From Chloroflexota bacterium (GTDB lineage: Bacteria > Chloroflexota > Anaerolineae > Caldilineales > Caldilineaceae): 19,104 nt of DNA. A program made the translations under genes and the position numbers. Shown here piece by piece: positions 7,701 to 15,314 of this stretch. The notes under the pieces are model-generated. The model was not told the origin of the DNA and made no database searches. It saw only the letters and a list, made by a program, of their open reading frames with translations. The stretch is from the NCBI GenBank assembly GCA_003577005.1, contig QEUW01000111.1, forward strand, positions 1-19,104, written 5' to 3'. Numbering within the stretch: the stretch's first letter is position 1; each line of letters opens with the position of its first letter.

Positions 7701-10700
7701 TCGGCAGCGGCGGCGGCTCGACGATGAGCGTCTGGGTGGCGTTGTTGTCCGCATCGCTCGTCTCGGGGATGGTCGAATGCGGGTCAACGAGCACCTGGAG
7801 CTTGCGCTCGCCCACCTTGCCGGTCGTTTCATAGCTTACCTGAGTGATGGCGCTGCCGCCGGCTGCAATGCGGTCGATGGTCTGCTTCTCGCCGATGGGG
7901 GTAAAGGCGCCGTCGGTCGTATCCACAAACTGCACCAGCACATCCTCGGCGTCCACATAGCCATTGTTGAGGATCGTGGCCGTCACGCTCACCACCGTGC
8001 CTTCAGTGGGGTTCGACGGGTAGAGCCCGATATTGCTTGGCAGCATCACCAGGTTGGCTCGGTCGGGCGCGGTGACTCGCAGCGGCGCATTGGCACGGTT
8101 GTTCCCTTCATCGCTTTCGATGATCTGGTTATTGGGGTCAACCACCACGCGAATCTGGAGGTCCCCCACCTTGCTGGTGGTGTCAAGCGTCACCCCGGCC
8201 ACACCGCTACCACCGACAGGGATCTGTTCGATCACCTGTTCCTGGCCGATGGGCAATGGTCGCCCGGTGGTCATGTCCACAAATTGGACGACCACCTGTT
8301 CGGCGTCGGCTGCGCCCCGGTTGAGAACGACGGCGGTGACCGTCACTTCCTCACCCGCCACGGGGTCAGGCGGATTGAAGCCGATGTTAGCCGGCAACAT
8401 GACCAGGTCGGGGGCAGCCGATCCGCTGACCGGGAGCACCCGGGTGGCGGCGTTGTCGCTTTCGTTGGTTTCCGAGATCAGGTTGTTGGAATCGACCACC
8501 ACCTGGACACGCCGGTCGCGCATGAGGAGCCCACCGGTGGCGGCCAGATCAAAGGTGACCTGGGCCACGCCACTGCTGCCGGCCGGGACCAGGTCGATAA
8601 ACTGTTCAGCGCCAATGGGCGTTGCCTCCCCGCTGGTAAGGTCGATAAATTGCACCAGGACATTACGAGCTTCCATCAGGCCGTTGTTGAGCACAACCGC
8701 CTGGATGGCCACCTGGTCGCGGTCGGTGGGGTGGGCGGGGTGGAACTGGATGTTGTTCGCCAGCATCACCAGGTTGGGGGCAGCCGGTGGGGTGACGCGC
8801 AGCACATCGCGCGCCATGTTGTCGGTCTCATCCGATTCGAAGATAAAGTTGTCGGGGTCTACCACCACCTGGATCGCCCGGTCGCCCGGCTTGCCGGTGG
8901 TGTCGTAGACGACGGTCGCCACCGCGCTGCCACCGGCGGGAATAAAGTCGATGGTTTGCCGGTCGCCGATGGGCAAAGCAGCGCCACCGGTGGCATCGAC
9001 AAATTGCACTTCGACATTGGTCGCATCGAGGGCGCCACTATTGAGGATGGTGGCGTAGACCGTCACCTCGTCTCCCTCGATGATGGGGCCACCATCCTGG
9101 CCGGGGCTGAAGTTGATGTTGGACGCCGAAATCGACAGGTTGGGTGTAGCTGGTGCCCTGACCGACAGCGTCTTCTGCGCCCGGTTGTCGGTCTTTCTCA
9201 GTTCGATGATAAAGTTGTTGGGGTCGGCCACGACTTCGATGCGGCGGTCACCGACTCGACCAGCCGTCGGGTAAGGGATCTGCACCAGGGCACTCCCCCC
9301 GACTGCGATCTCTTCGATGATCTGCTGCGGGCCGATGGGGCTACTGCTGGAGCCAACCACTTCCTGGAATTGCACGGCAACGTTGGTGGCCGGGGCATTG
9401 CCATCGTTGAGGATCGTGGCATAGATGGTAACCACCTCGCCGGCCGTTGGGTCGGGCGGATTGAAGCCGATATTAGCCGCCTGCACATTGAGGTTGGGGG
9501 CGATCTGCGGCGTCAGCCGGAGTGTTTTGCGGGCCCGGTTGTCGGTCTCGATCGTTTCGGAGATGGTGTTGTTGATATCAACGGCCACCTCGATCTCGCG
9601 GTCGCCCTGGAGCCCAGCCGTATCAAAGGTCGTCTCCACGGAGCGGCTGTCGCCCGCGGGGATCAAATCGATGGTATGCAACGCGCCCACCGGTTCGGAG
9701 CCGCCGCCGGTTACATCGTAGAACTGGACGGTCACCGCCCGTGCTTCGAGCGTGCCGGTATTGAGCACCGTGGCGCGGATCGTCACCTGGTCGCCAGGGC
9801 TGGGCGCCGGTGGTTCGAAACCGATATTAGCCGCCCGCACGACCAGATTAGCTGCCGGCGCCACGGCCACTGTCACGGTGGCTGTGGCGCTGTTATCAGC
9901 CTCGTTGCTCTCGCGGATGAAGTTGTTGGGGTCAGCCACCACTTGGATCGTGTAATCGTCGGCATCCTCTGCCCGGAAGGCTGTCTGCACGACACCGCTC
10001 CCACCGGCAGGGATATTGGCGATCACCTGGGGCTGTCCGATGGGCCGGCGGCCTTCGTCGGTCACATCCATAAACTGGACAACCACATCGTTGGCGTCGG
10101 TGGAACCCTGGTTGAGCAATGTGGCATGGATGGTCACAGTGTCGCCGACAACCGGGCGGGCGGGGTTGAAGAGAATGTTGCTCTCCTGCATCACCAGGTT
10201 AGCGGTGGGGACCTCTTCACCGGGTTGGGCAAGGCGGGCCGTGCGCACCTCGACATCGTCCACATACCAGCCTTCGAAGTTGTTGTTGGTGGCATCCACC
10301 GTGTCAAAATGGAACCGCACCTGGATCACACCGGTAGGCGTAATATACGAACTCAGGCTGATCGAGCGCTTCACCCAGGCGTTCTCTGTGCCATGCGACT
10401 CGAAGACCGTCTGCCAGGCCGTGCCGTCGGTGGAGACTTCGACTCTAGTGCGGTCGAGGCGGTCGCTGGTCTGCACCTGGCTCCACTCATAGAAGGTGAG
10501 CAGCGCATCGTCGGCGCCCACCAAGCTGATCTCTTGCGAGGTCAACATGCCAAAGTTGCGCCCGCCGGTGTCGTAATTGCGTGTATCTTCCTTGCCATAG
10601 TACCAGGCCGTCACCGGGCTGTTGTAGCGCAGGCTGGACAGGTGCCACAGGTTGTCAGTGCCGTCGGTGGTCCACTTGCCGTCGCCGCTCTCCATGTCAT

Positions 10701-12441
10701 CGGCAAAGACCACGGTACCCTCGTTGGTGCGGACGACCAACACGTTGGAGAGGCCGGAGGCATTACCCACATTGTCGAGCACCTTGAGCGCGATATAGTA
10801 GGTCTGGCCCGGTTCCAAATCTTCGATGGCGAAAGTTTCGAGCGTACCAGGGGGCGCCGGTTTGGGGGCATTCTCCACGCGCGTCGCCTGCTCCCAACTG
10901 GCGTCGGAGATGGGGCTGGTGGCGTAGCGGATGTCGTAAGCATTGGCCTGGCCCTGCATCCCGTCGTCACCGGTGGCTGTCCAGCGGATGACTGCCTTGG
11001 TCAGCAGAGCGCCGGCCAGAGTGAGGTCGGTCACCGTGGCGGGGGGTGTCGTGTCATTTTCGAGCGCATTGAGTAAATTGAGCCGGCCATTGGTAAAGGT
11101 CAACTTGGTGCGGTCGGCCAGCGGGTCAATGGCGGAGAGGAGCCGCTGTTTCACCTGTTCATTGGTGAGGGTAGGATACTGTGCCTTGATCAGCGACACA
11201 GCGCCAGCCACATGAGGCGTCGCCATGGAGGTACCGCTCACCGAGTCATACCCGCTGGGCGAACAGAGTGGACAAGAGGCCTTGGGCACAGTGGAAAAGA
11301 TATCTACACCGGGTGCGGCCAGGTCTACCCATTCGGCACCGTGGTTGGAGAAGCTGGCATAGCGGTCGTTGTGGTCGGTGGCCGCCACGGCGATGATATG
11401 TTCGAGGTCAAAACCACCTGGATAGTGGATATTGCTGCTGTTGGAGTTGCCGGCCGCGCAGATGTGGAGCGGTTGACCGGGGCCGGCCATGGCGTCGTAG
11501 AGCGCCTGCGAGAAGGCAGCGCCGCCCCAACTATTATTGGTAGCAACGACATTCTGGTTGTACTTGTTCTTGAGATCATGGGCGTATTGAAAACACTTGA
11601 CCGCCCCAGCCACCGTGCCGCTGCCACCGGCCCCAAGAAACTTACAGGCGGCGATGCGTACATTCCAGTTGACGCCGGCAACGCCCAGGCTGTTGTTGCC
11701 CACAGCGCCAATCGTACCGGCGACGTGGGTACCATGACCATAGTCGTCCATCGGGTCGCCGGTGTCGTTGATGGTGTTGATACCGTAGAAGTCGTCGATA
11801 TAGCCGTTGCCATCGTCGTCGCGACCGTTGGGCACACAGCGGCCATAGCCCTGCGAGCATTCGGCCGAGTTGACCCAGATATTCTGCGCTAGGTCTTCGT
11901 GGGTGTAATCGACACCGGTGTCGATGACGACCACAATGACATCGCGCGAGCCGGTGCTCACATCCCAAGCCAGCTGCGCACGGATGTCAGCGCCGGCGGT
12001 GCCGCCGGTCTGTCCGGTGTTGTTGAGCCCCCAGAGCTTGCCATAGTCGGGGTCGTTGGGCGTGCGGTTGATGCGCAGCAGATAGTTGGGTTCCACATAT
12101 TCGACCCGTTCATCTTCTGCCATCACATTGAACAGATAGGGGGTGATGTCGGTCGGAGTCGAGGCGAGACGCATCCCGGCTTCGTCGCTCTCTATCTGAA
12201 AGAGGACTTCTTTTTCGGCGAGCCCGTATTCGGCATAGAAATCGGATATCTGCTCTCTGGTCACCCCCGGCTTGAAACGGATGATGAGCTGGCCGGGCAC
12301 ATAATCGCCCTGGAGCGGCTCAGCCGGTTCAGTCTCCTCATCCGGGGCATCCTGGGCGTACAAGACCGGGCCGGCCTGCCAGGGAGGCGCGCCAAGCGCC
12401 AACAGCAACGCAAACAAGAGACAGATTCCTGACCGCATCAT
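4723..12441 (-). CDS. Giant exported subtilisin-like protease with FnIII, MAM-like and 15 CARDB modules
   Basis: 2572 residues from ATG 12441, chosen because GGAGAA lies 6-7 bp upstream and a signal peptide (about 1-30, core CLLFALLLALG, end LYAQ) follows at once; a longer TTG reading from 12621 lacks this. A propeptide (about 46-125) begins PGQLIIRFKPGV. The S8 domain (about 130-460) has Asp174 in VVIDTGVD, His236 in GHGTHVAGT, Asn332 in AAGNS and Ser405 in SGTSMATPH, so it should be active. A fibronectin III domain (464-572) and a MAM/jelly-roll domain (577-736, ending GWYVDDVEV) follow. Residues 748-2572 are 15 CARDB-type beta-sandwich repeats. No LPXTG, membrane tail or dockerin is present. 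A Thr-rich linker (about 2418-2450) precedes the last repeat. Role: secreted or surface protease held on a long stalk; substrate unknown. Confidence 0.93.
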   Translation of the reverse strand: MMRSGICLLFALLLALGAPPWQAGPVLYAQDAPDEETEPAEPLQGDYVPGQLIIRFKPGVTREQISDFYAEYGLAEKEVLFQIESDEAGMRLASTPTDITPYLFNVMAEDERVEYVEPNYLLRINRTPNDPDYGKLWGLNNTGQTGGTAGADIRAQLAWDVSTGSRDVIVVVIDTGVDYTHEDLAQNIWVNSAECSQGYGRCVPNGRDDDGNGYIDDFYGINTINDTGDPMDDYGHGTHVAGTIGAVGNNSLGVAGVNWNVRIAACKFLGAGGSGTVAGAVKCFQYAHDLKNKYNQNVVATNNSWGGAAFSQALYDAMAGPGQPLHICAAGNSNSSNIHYPGGFDLEHIIAVAATDHNDRYASFSNHGAEWVDLAAPGVDIFSTVPKASCPLCSPSGYDSVSGTSMATPHVAGAVSLIKAQYPTLTNEQVKQRLLSAIDPLADRTKLTFTNGRLNLLNALENDTTPPATVTDLTLAGALLTKAVIRWTATGDDGMQGQANAYDIRYATSPISDASWEQATRVENAPKPAPPGTLETFAIEDLEPGQTYYIALKVLDNVGNASGLSNVLVVRTNEGTVVFADDMESGDGKWTTDGTDNLWHLSSLRYNSPVTAWYYGKEDTRNYDTGGRNFGMLTSQEISLVGADDALLTFYEWSQVQTSDRLDRTRVEVSTDGTAWQTVFESHGTENAWVKRSISLSSYITPTGVIQVRFHFDTVDATNNNFEGWYVDDVEVRTARLAQPGEEVPTANLVMQESNILFNPARPVVGDTVTIHATLLNQGSTDANDVVVQFMDVTDEGRRPIGQPQVIANIPAGGSGVVQTAFRAEDADDYTIQVVADPNNFIRESNEADNSATATVTVAVAPAANLVVRAANIGFEPPAPSPGDQVTIRATVLNTGTLEARAVTVQFYDVTGGGSEPVGALHTIDLIPAGDSRSVETTFDTAGLQGDREIEVAVDINNTISETIETDNRARKTLRLTPQIAPNLNVQAANIGFNPPDPTAGEVVTIYATILNDGNAPATNVAVQFQEVVGSSSSPIGPQQIIEEIAVGGSALVQIPYPTAGRVGDRRIEVVADPNNFIIELRKTDNRAQKTLSVRAPATPNLSISASNINFSPGQDGGPIIEGDEVTVYATILNSGALDATNVEVQFVDATGGAALPIGDRQTIDFIPAGGSAVATVVYDTTGKPGDRAIQVVVDPDNFIFESDETDNMARDVLRVTPPAAPNLVMLANNIQFHPAHPTDRDQVAIQAVVLNNGLMEARNVLVQFIDLTSGEATPIGAEQFIDLVPAGSSGVAQVTFDLAATGGLLMRDRRVQVVVDSNNLISETNESDNAATRVLPVSGSAAPDLVMLPANIGFNPPDPVAGEEVTVTAVVLNRGAADAEQVVVQFVDMTTGRPLPIGQEQVIEQIPVGGSGVAGVTLDTTSKVGDLQIRVVVDPNNQIIESDEGNNRANAPLRVTAPDRANLVMLPSNIGLYPSNPTEGTVVSVTATILNNGYVDAEDVLVQFVDTTDGAFTPIGEKQTIDRIAAGGSAITQVSYETTGKVGERKLQVLVDPHSTIPETSDADNNATQTLIVEPPPLPNLVMLESNIGFAPAAPNAGEVVTVTATVLNSGVADVENVTVQFLDVTGASSPAGGTPVAMSQFIDFIPAGGSGVVQVAYDTTGLSGDRRIQVVVDGANLIRETSVTDNTARKTLRVAPPAIPNLVIQTTNVGFDPPNPKPGEQVTIRATVMNDGHARAASVTVQFVDVTTTGSSRPISQPQIITLIPAGGSAMAQVTYDTAGLSGDRRIQVLVDPNNFIREVRETDNSVQKTLTLVSDPLPNLIMTASNIGFSPEAPTEGDPVTVVATVLNDGGVPVREVTVQFLDATETRTVPIGEPQVIDLIPVGGSGVAQVIYPTAGKAGPRRIQVVVDPNNFVEEARITDNNATRTLTVARAPLPNLVMLAHNIGFNPPNPIEGDEIFVQALVLNNGQTAAGDVTVQLVDVTDGSPVPVGPPQVITVIPPGSSGTAHFIYPTTGKMGSRQLRVDVDPNRLIPESNDEDNVASTTVTVAPTPLPNLKLLPANIKFEPAEPQQGQPVTITVAVLNTGTTAAYDVVVQIREITGGGSTPVGPERTIDHIEAGGSATVSVLYDNTAEPGDREIQVTVDPNDLIPESDEADNQAVKTLTISPPIIPNLVVRTNDLVFSPQTPVDGDPVTVTLTIRNEGIGDAQDVVVHVVDVTNGGDEMIGDPVTIPLLAAGSSTVMTTTYDTTGKVGERRIQVVVDPENQIEESDERDNVAVRTLRVVSEAERPEPLPNLVVVTQSISISPITPTVGSPVTITVMVSNTGEGPATDVVVEFADITGEEAEVIGREQITGTLAPGRNGRARIVYDTTGKAAGVRTIQVTADPDEVIEETDDTDNQATAIFTITEGMNEEEAAITAPVTTTEAVTTPGEAVTTTSSTELDLPNLTIAAEDLVIFRPDYVAVASATDFVTIAATIRNTGRADVGGAAVQFVVMTNRGWEALAEQEVGYLAAGGEEMVEIVIPAAQAANYRELRVLIDPQNAIFEADKADNRASKVIDWAVEGNSP
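4726..10200 (-). repeat. Tandem array of 15 CARDB-coding repeats, mostly 354 bp
   Basis: Each unit starts with NLV- or a close variant, has N.G....V.VQF in the middle and ends with DPNN.I.E...DN. Reading along the gene, units begin at 10200, 9849, 9495, 9141, 8775, 8409, 8055, 7701, 7335, 6978, 6624, 6270, 5916, 5547 and 5091. Spacings are 351, 354, 354, 366, 366, 354, 354, 366, 357, 354, 354, 354, 369 and 456 bp, all multiples of three; the long one holds the Thr-rich linker. CARDB (cell adhesion related domain in bacteria) is a known immunoglobulin-like adhesion module. Units differ clearly from one another, so the array is not a very recent expansion. Confidence 0.9.
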
Positions 12442-12636
12442 GGTGCTTCTCCGTTGAACAAAGGGCTCGCCGCAGAGCGGGAGAAAGTGCAGCGCGAGGA
12501 ATCCCACAGCCAAACCATAGGATTCGTTTTTGGGTGGGAACTGGTTCCCTCCACTGCGCGCCAGGCGAACAGCCAAAACTATACTTATGGTGGTTTGCAA
12601 TAACGGATCTTGCGCCTGCAAAACCGTTATCTTCCG

Positions 12637-12710
12637 TGCTGATCAGCAGCGTGGTGAAATCCATCTGTGCAGTTTCAAGCCACACAGACGTTTTATCATC
12701 TTGCTGATCA
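12637..12710. promoter_or_regulatory. Repeated TGCTGATCA sites upstream of the subtilase gene
   Basis: TGCTGATCAGCA (12637-12648) is a perfect 12-bp palindrome, and its TGCTGATCA part recurs at 12702-12710, 65 bp away centre to centre. Both lie 200-270 bp upstream of the subtilase ATG. A pair of spaced palindromic sites would suit a dimeric regulator. Between them and the gene ACTATA (12578-12583; TATAGT on the minus strand) is a possible -10 box without a good -35. No regulator gene is nearby. Confidence 0.3.
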
Positions 12711-12732
12711 CTACAAACAAAAGTCGTCGTTC

Positions 12733-12912
12733 AGAAACTATTTGAAAAGCCTCACCACGAAGCCTCAATGACACAAAGAAGGCGCGAAGAACAGCTTTTT
12801 CCCTGATCTTCTGTGTATCTCTTCGTGCCCCTTGTCCCGTCGCCCTCTGCCTGCGGCAAGGTGGCGACGAGGAAACCGGCGCCTTTGTGGTAGCTTTTCA
12901 AACAGCTTCTCA
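12733..12912. mobile_element. MITE-like element, 180 bp, imperfect 29-30-nt terminal inverted repeats
   Basis: The left end (12733-12763) holds TTTGAAAAGCCTCACCACGAAG. The right end (12883-12912) read in reverse holds TTTGAAAAGCTACCACAAAG. The whole ends match at roughly three quarters of positions, including 10 consecutive bases. Inside, TCGCC (12841-12845) and GGCGA (12863-12867) make a small stem. There is no coding. It occupies the gap between the subtilase gene and the gene upstream of it. The right end shares a 17-mer (12895-12911) with 18863-18879, so it belongs to a family dispersed in this genome. The rest of the 586-bp gap (12442-13027) shows no convincing gene. Confidence 0.45.
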
Positions 12913-13027
12913 GACAGAACTGGGTTCAATGGGCATACATTGTACCCGATATTTGCAAATCACGATACTGCAATAAAGCAAGGCGCAATTCCGGCCATAC
13001 GCAGCAGGTGTAGCGAGGTCTTGTGCA

Positions 13028-14182
13028 TCAACACGCTTGATAGGCTGCGACAAGTGGCAAAAAGGTCGGGTTCTCGACCGGGCCTGGTGTCGCCGGTTCA
13101 TCGATAGCGTCAAAAAAGACCGGCACCGCCTCACTCCAGATGCCAGGATAACGCTGATTGGGCCAGGCGCCCGGTTGGCCGTCGGGCTGTTCGGCGCGGG
13201 CGCGAATGCGAAACGCATAGCTTGTGTTCAGACAGCGGGCGCTGAAGACCTGGCTGCCGCTGCCGTCATGGCCGGTAATCCAGTCAGTCCACGACTCCGT
13301 ATCCTGATGGCGATACTGGATATCCACATAAAGCCGGTAATTCCCACCCGGGATTGCCAGTACGTCAGGGCTTTGAATCGCATCCCAACTGACGATGACT
13401 GCCGTGCCCGAAACCGCCGCCGGGAGCTGCAGGCTGGCTGCCGGCGAGCGCACCAGGCTAAATGCGTCAATAAAGGCATGGTTGCCGTGCCACTGAAATG
13501 GGCTGGCAACGCGGGCAAAGAGCGTGATCGTGGGCGCCTGGGCGACCGTGCTGGTGTACAGGTTGGTCCAGCCGACGCGCTGCCCCGCTTCGACAAAGTT
13601 GCGCCGGTCTTCGACCCATATAACGTTGTCGGCCAGCGGATCGACACCGCCGGTGGGGTCGATGCCCAACATTTTGGCAATGTAATAGCCATTTGGGCAG
13701 TCGCTCGGCACGCTGCTACCGCCGCAAAGACTCAATAGCCAGCCACTCAAGCTGTACGCCCCGCCGACAGTGGCGGTCACTTGTTGGTAAAAGCTTACAT
13801 CAAATGGCTTGCCGGGCGCAGGTGGGCTCTCCAGGTCTTGCGCCTCGACCAGAATGCTGTCGATCCCGTCGATGTGTTCCAGCCTTGCGTCCACACAATT
13901 CTTGGTAAAGTTGAGCAGCGTGCTGTGCGTTTTGGGGGCGCCCTCGCTGATTACCAGTTGCCAGTCGTTGGGAACAAAGATCGTCTTGCCGGCGGCGTTG
14001 GTGGTGGAATAGTAGCCCGTTGTACACTCGAAATCGCCATGCAACAGAACGCTAGGATGAGGGGGAATCGTCGAGGCGGCCAATCCCTGGCCGCCAGGCG
14101 CAGCGGTTGCCGTCAGAGCGGCCAGCAGAAGCCACAGAAGACCCACCGCAAGCACAGAAATGCGCAGAGCGCGAGGTCGCAT
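13028..14182 (-). CDS. Exported two-domain beta-sandwich protein, function unknown
   Basis: 384 residues. A signal peptide (about 1-28, core VLAVGLLWLLLAALTA, end ATA) is followed by a domain (about 45-245) with features of carbohydrate-binding-like jelly rolls: LLHGDFE (46-52), a PNDW block (71-74), then VSFYQQVTATVGGAYSLSGW (129-148) and a closing HAFIDAFSLV (235-244). Four cysteines (53, 96, 153, 162) could form disulphides. Residues about 250-358 resemble a fibronectin III domain (IVSWDAI.., YAFRIRARA). The tail TFLPLVAAYQAC recalls the short hydrophobic LPLV-type tails that I associate with exported Chloroflexota proteins. AAAGGAG stands 9 bp before the ATG. It lies downstream of pgeF on the same strand after 195 bp in which I see no clear promoter. 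Role probably binding or adhesion; no enzyme motif seen. Confidence 0.85.
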   Translation of the reverse strand: MRPRALRISVLAVGLLWLLLAALTATAAPGGQGLAASTIPPHPSVLLHGDFECTTGYYSTTNAAGKTIFVPNDWQLVISEGAPKTHSTLLNFTKNCVDARLEHIDGIDSILVEAQDLESPPAPGKPFDVSFYQQVTATVGGAYSLSGWLLSLCGGSSVPSDCPNGYYIAKMLGIDPTGGVDPLADNVIWVEDRRNFVEAGQRVGWTNLYTSTVAQAPTITLFARVASPFQWHGNHAFIDAFSLVRSPAASLQLPAAVSGTAVIVSWDAIQSPDVLAIPGGNYRLYVDIQYRHQDTESWTDWITGHDGSGSQVFSARCLNTSYAFRIRARAEQPDGQPGAWPNQRYPGIWSEAVPVFFDAIDEPATPGPVENPTFLPLVAAYQAC

Positions 14183-14377
14183 GTTCCATAGCTCCTTTGT
14201 GTATACGGGCAGTTACCAGGCTGAAGCCGGAGGCGTACCCTACAGTATGCCCCGGTTTGCTGGTGAGCGCCAATCTATGCACCCAACAATTTTCAATAAC
14301 GCCAGAAAGATCATAGATGGGGCGAATAGAGTGAATTCTTCGGGATCGCACCCGCAACAATCCGCCTCATCCGCTGT

Positions 14378-15205
14378 CTACTTGGTTCCTGCTGCGCACC
14401 GGCGACCATTTTGCGGTAGCCAAGCGACCATGCCAAAGAGACCACAGCGCCCTTGTTCGGCGCGGTGGCTAAAAAAATCGCTCGTCGTCTGAGCTGTGTC
14501 GATACGGCTGACCTCGATCTGTGCGGCTGGTACACCGGCTTCAACCAGTTGGTTGACATTGGCCTGCCACAGGTCAAAATAGGGATTCTCTGCTGGACCC
14601 TGCGGAAAAGAGAGCAGTTCGGCAGCGCCAGGCAACTTTGCGTAGACCAGGTCAGCCACCTCTGGCCCTACCTGGTAGCTGGCCGGACCAATGCTAGGAC
14701 CGATGCCGGCGCACACGTCAGCAGGATTTGTATCATATGCGGCTTGCATCGCCCAGAGCGTAGCGGCGGCGGCGCCGTTGACCGTGCCGCGCCAACCGGC
14801 GTGGCAGATACCCACGGCATGGTGCGCCGGATCGTAGAGCACCAGAGGCACGCAATCGGCGAAGAGCAGCATCAACGGCAAGTGTGGCGCATCGGTGATC
14901 AGCGCATCACAATCTTCCTGCCACTGGCCGGCGTCCGCACTGTCCACCTTGGCGACGCGAGTGCCGTGCGTCTGGCGACAGCGCACAATCGCGCCAGGGT
15001 CGATCCGCAAGGCTGTGGCGAGGAGTTGCTGGTTCTGGCGCACCCGGTCAGGCGTATCGCCGCGGAAAATGCTAAAGTTGAGCGTATTCCACGGCGCAGG
15101 GCTGACCCCGCCGTGCCGCGTGCTCACGTGGACCGAAACGGGCAAATCGGCAAAGCTCTCAAATGCGTACGTGACAACACCATTGGCATGGGTGATCCGC
15201 TGCAT
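14378..15205 (-). CDS. pgeF: PgeF/YfiH family protein (laccase-domain, peptidoglycan editing factor or purine nucleoside phosphorylase-like)
   Basis: 275 residues, the normal size for the family. Metal-site residues are visible: His80 in RQTHG, Cys118 in FADCVPLVLYDP and His135 in CHAGWRGT; other signatures are TRHGGVSP (29-36), NTLNFS (40-45), GIGPSIGP (167-174) and DFFSHRAEQGRCG (243-255). No signal peptide, so cytoplasmic. In E. coli YfiH (PgeF) removes mis-incorporated L-Ser from UDP-MurNAc precursors; related proteins have purine nucleoside phosphorylase activity. The start at 15205 is preferred over an in-frame ATG at 15292, because the extra 29 residues are low-complexity and run through a promoter and a hairpin. 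No Shine-Dalgarno precedes it; the -10 box ends 8 bp upstream, suggesting a leaderless mRNA. It is followed by a gene for an exported protein. Confidence 0.92.
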   Translation of the reverse strand: MQRITHANGVVTYAFESFADLPVSVHVSTRHGGVSPAPWNTLNFSIFRGDTPDRVRQNQQLLATALRIDPGAIVRCRQTHGTRVAKVDSADAGQWQEDCDALITDAPHLPLMLLFADCVPLVLYDPAHHAVGICHAGWRGTVNGAAAATLWAMQAAYDTNPADVCAGIGPSIGPASYQVGPEVADLVYAKLPGAAELLSFPQGPAENPYFDLWQANVNQLVEAGVPAAQIEVSRIDTAQTTSDFFSHRAEQGRCGLFGMVAWLPQNGRRCAAGTK

Positions 15206-15213
15206 AGCGTAGG

Positions 15214-15242
15214 AGTTTACACAGCGGGGAGCGATTCGGCAA
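15214..15242 (-). promoter_or_regulatory. Promoter of pgeF, probably giving a leaderless transcript
   Basis: On the minus strand TTGCCG (15242-15237) and TAAACT (15219-15214) stand 17 bp apart, each four of six matches to the sigma70 consensus. The -10 box lies 8 bp from the ATG at 15205, so transcription should start at or within a base or two of the start codon. The upstream gene uses an identical -10 hexamer with the same spacing. The box begins 4 bp after the hairpin that ends the upstream gene. Confidence 0.5.
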
Positions 15243-15245
15243 ATT

Positions 15246-15311
15246 GGGGTGGGGGAATGGGGAGTAGGGGAACGGAGCGTTCTACTCAGCACGATTCCCC
15301 ATTCCCACCCC
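15246..15311 (-). terminator. Long hairpin ending the HtrA-like gene
   Basis: The outer arms 15246-15263 and 15296-15311 pair over 16 bp with a 2-nt bulge (GGGGTGGG..AATGGGGA against TCCCCATTCCCACCCC). Inner stems GAGTAG (15262-15267)/CTACTC (15282-15287) and GAACG (15270-15274)/CGTTC (15278-15282) continue the helix. The structure begins 4 bp after the stop codon of the HtrA-like gene and stops just before the pgeF promoter, separating the two genes. The following T-run on that strand is short (AATTT). Confidence 0.55.
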
Positions 15312-15314
15312 CTC

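Noticed and set aside
7165..11076. A 1303-codon open frame on the plus strand, antisense to the subtilase gene
   Set aside because: It is in exact codon register opposite the CARDB region. It stays open because the sense gene almost never uses TTA, CTA or TCA codons, whose complements are stops. Its translation is His/Asp/Arg-rich without domains, and shorter antisense frames there have the same cause.
12442..12621. 60-residue N-terminal extension of the subtilase from a TTG at 12621
   Set aside because: A signal peptide and a good ribosome binding site belong to the ATG at 12441; the extension has neither and its codons look non-coding.
15206..15292. 29-residue extension of PgeF from the ATG at 15292
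   Set aside because: The residues are a low-complexity SPTPHSPTP stretch encoded by a terminator hairpin and promoter; family members start near 15205.
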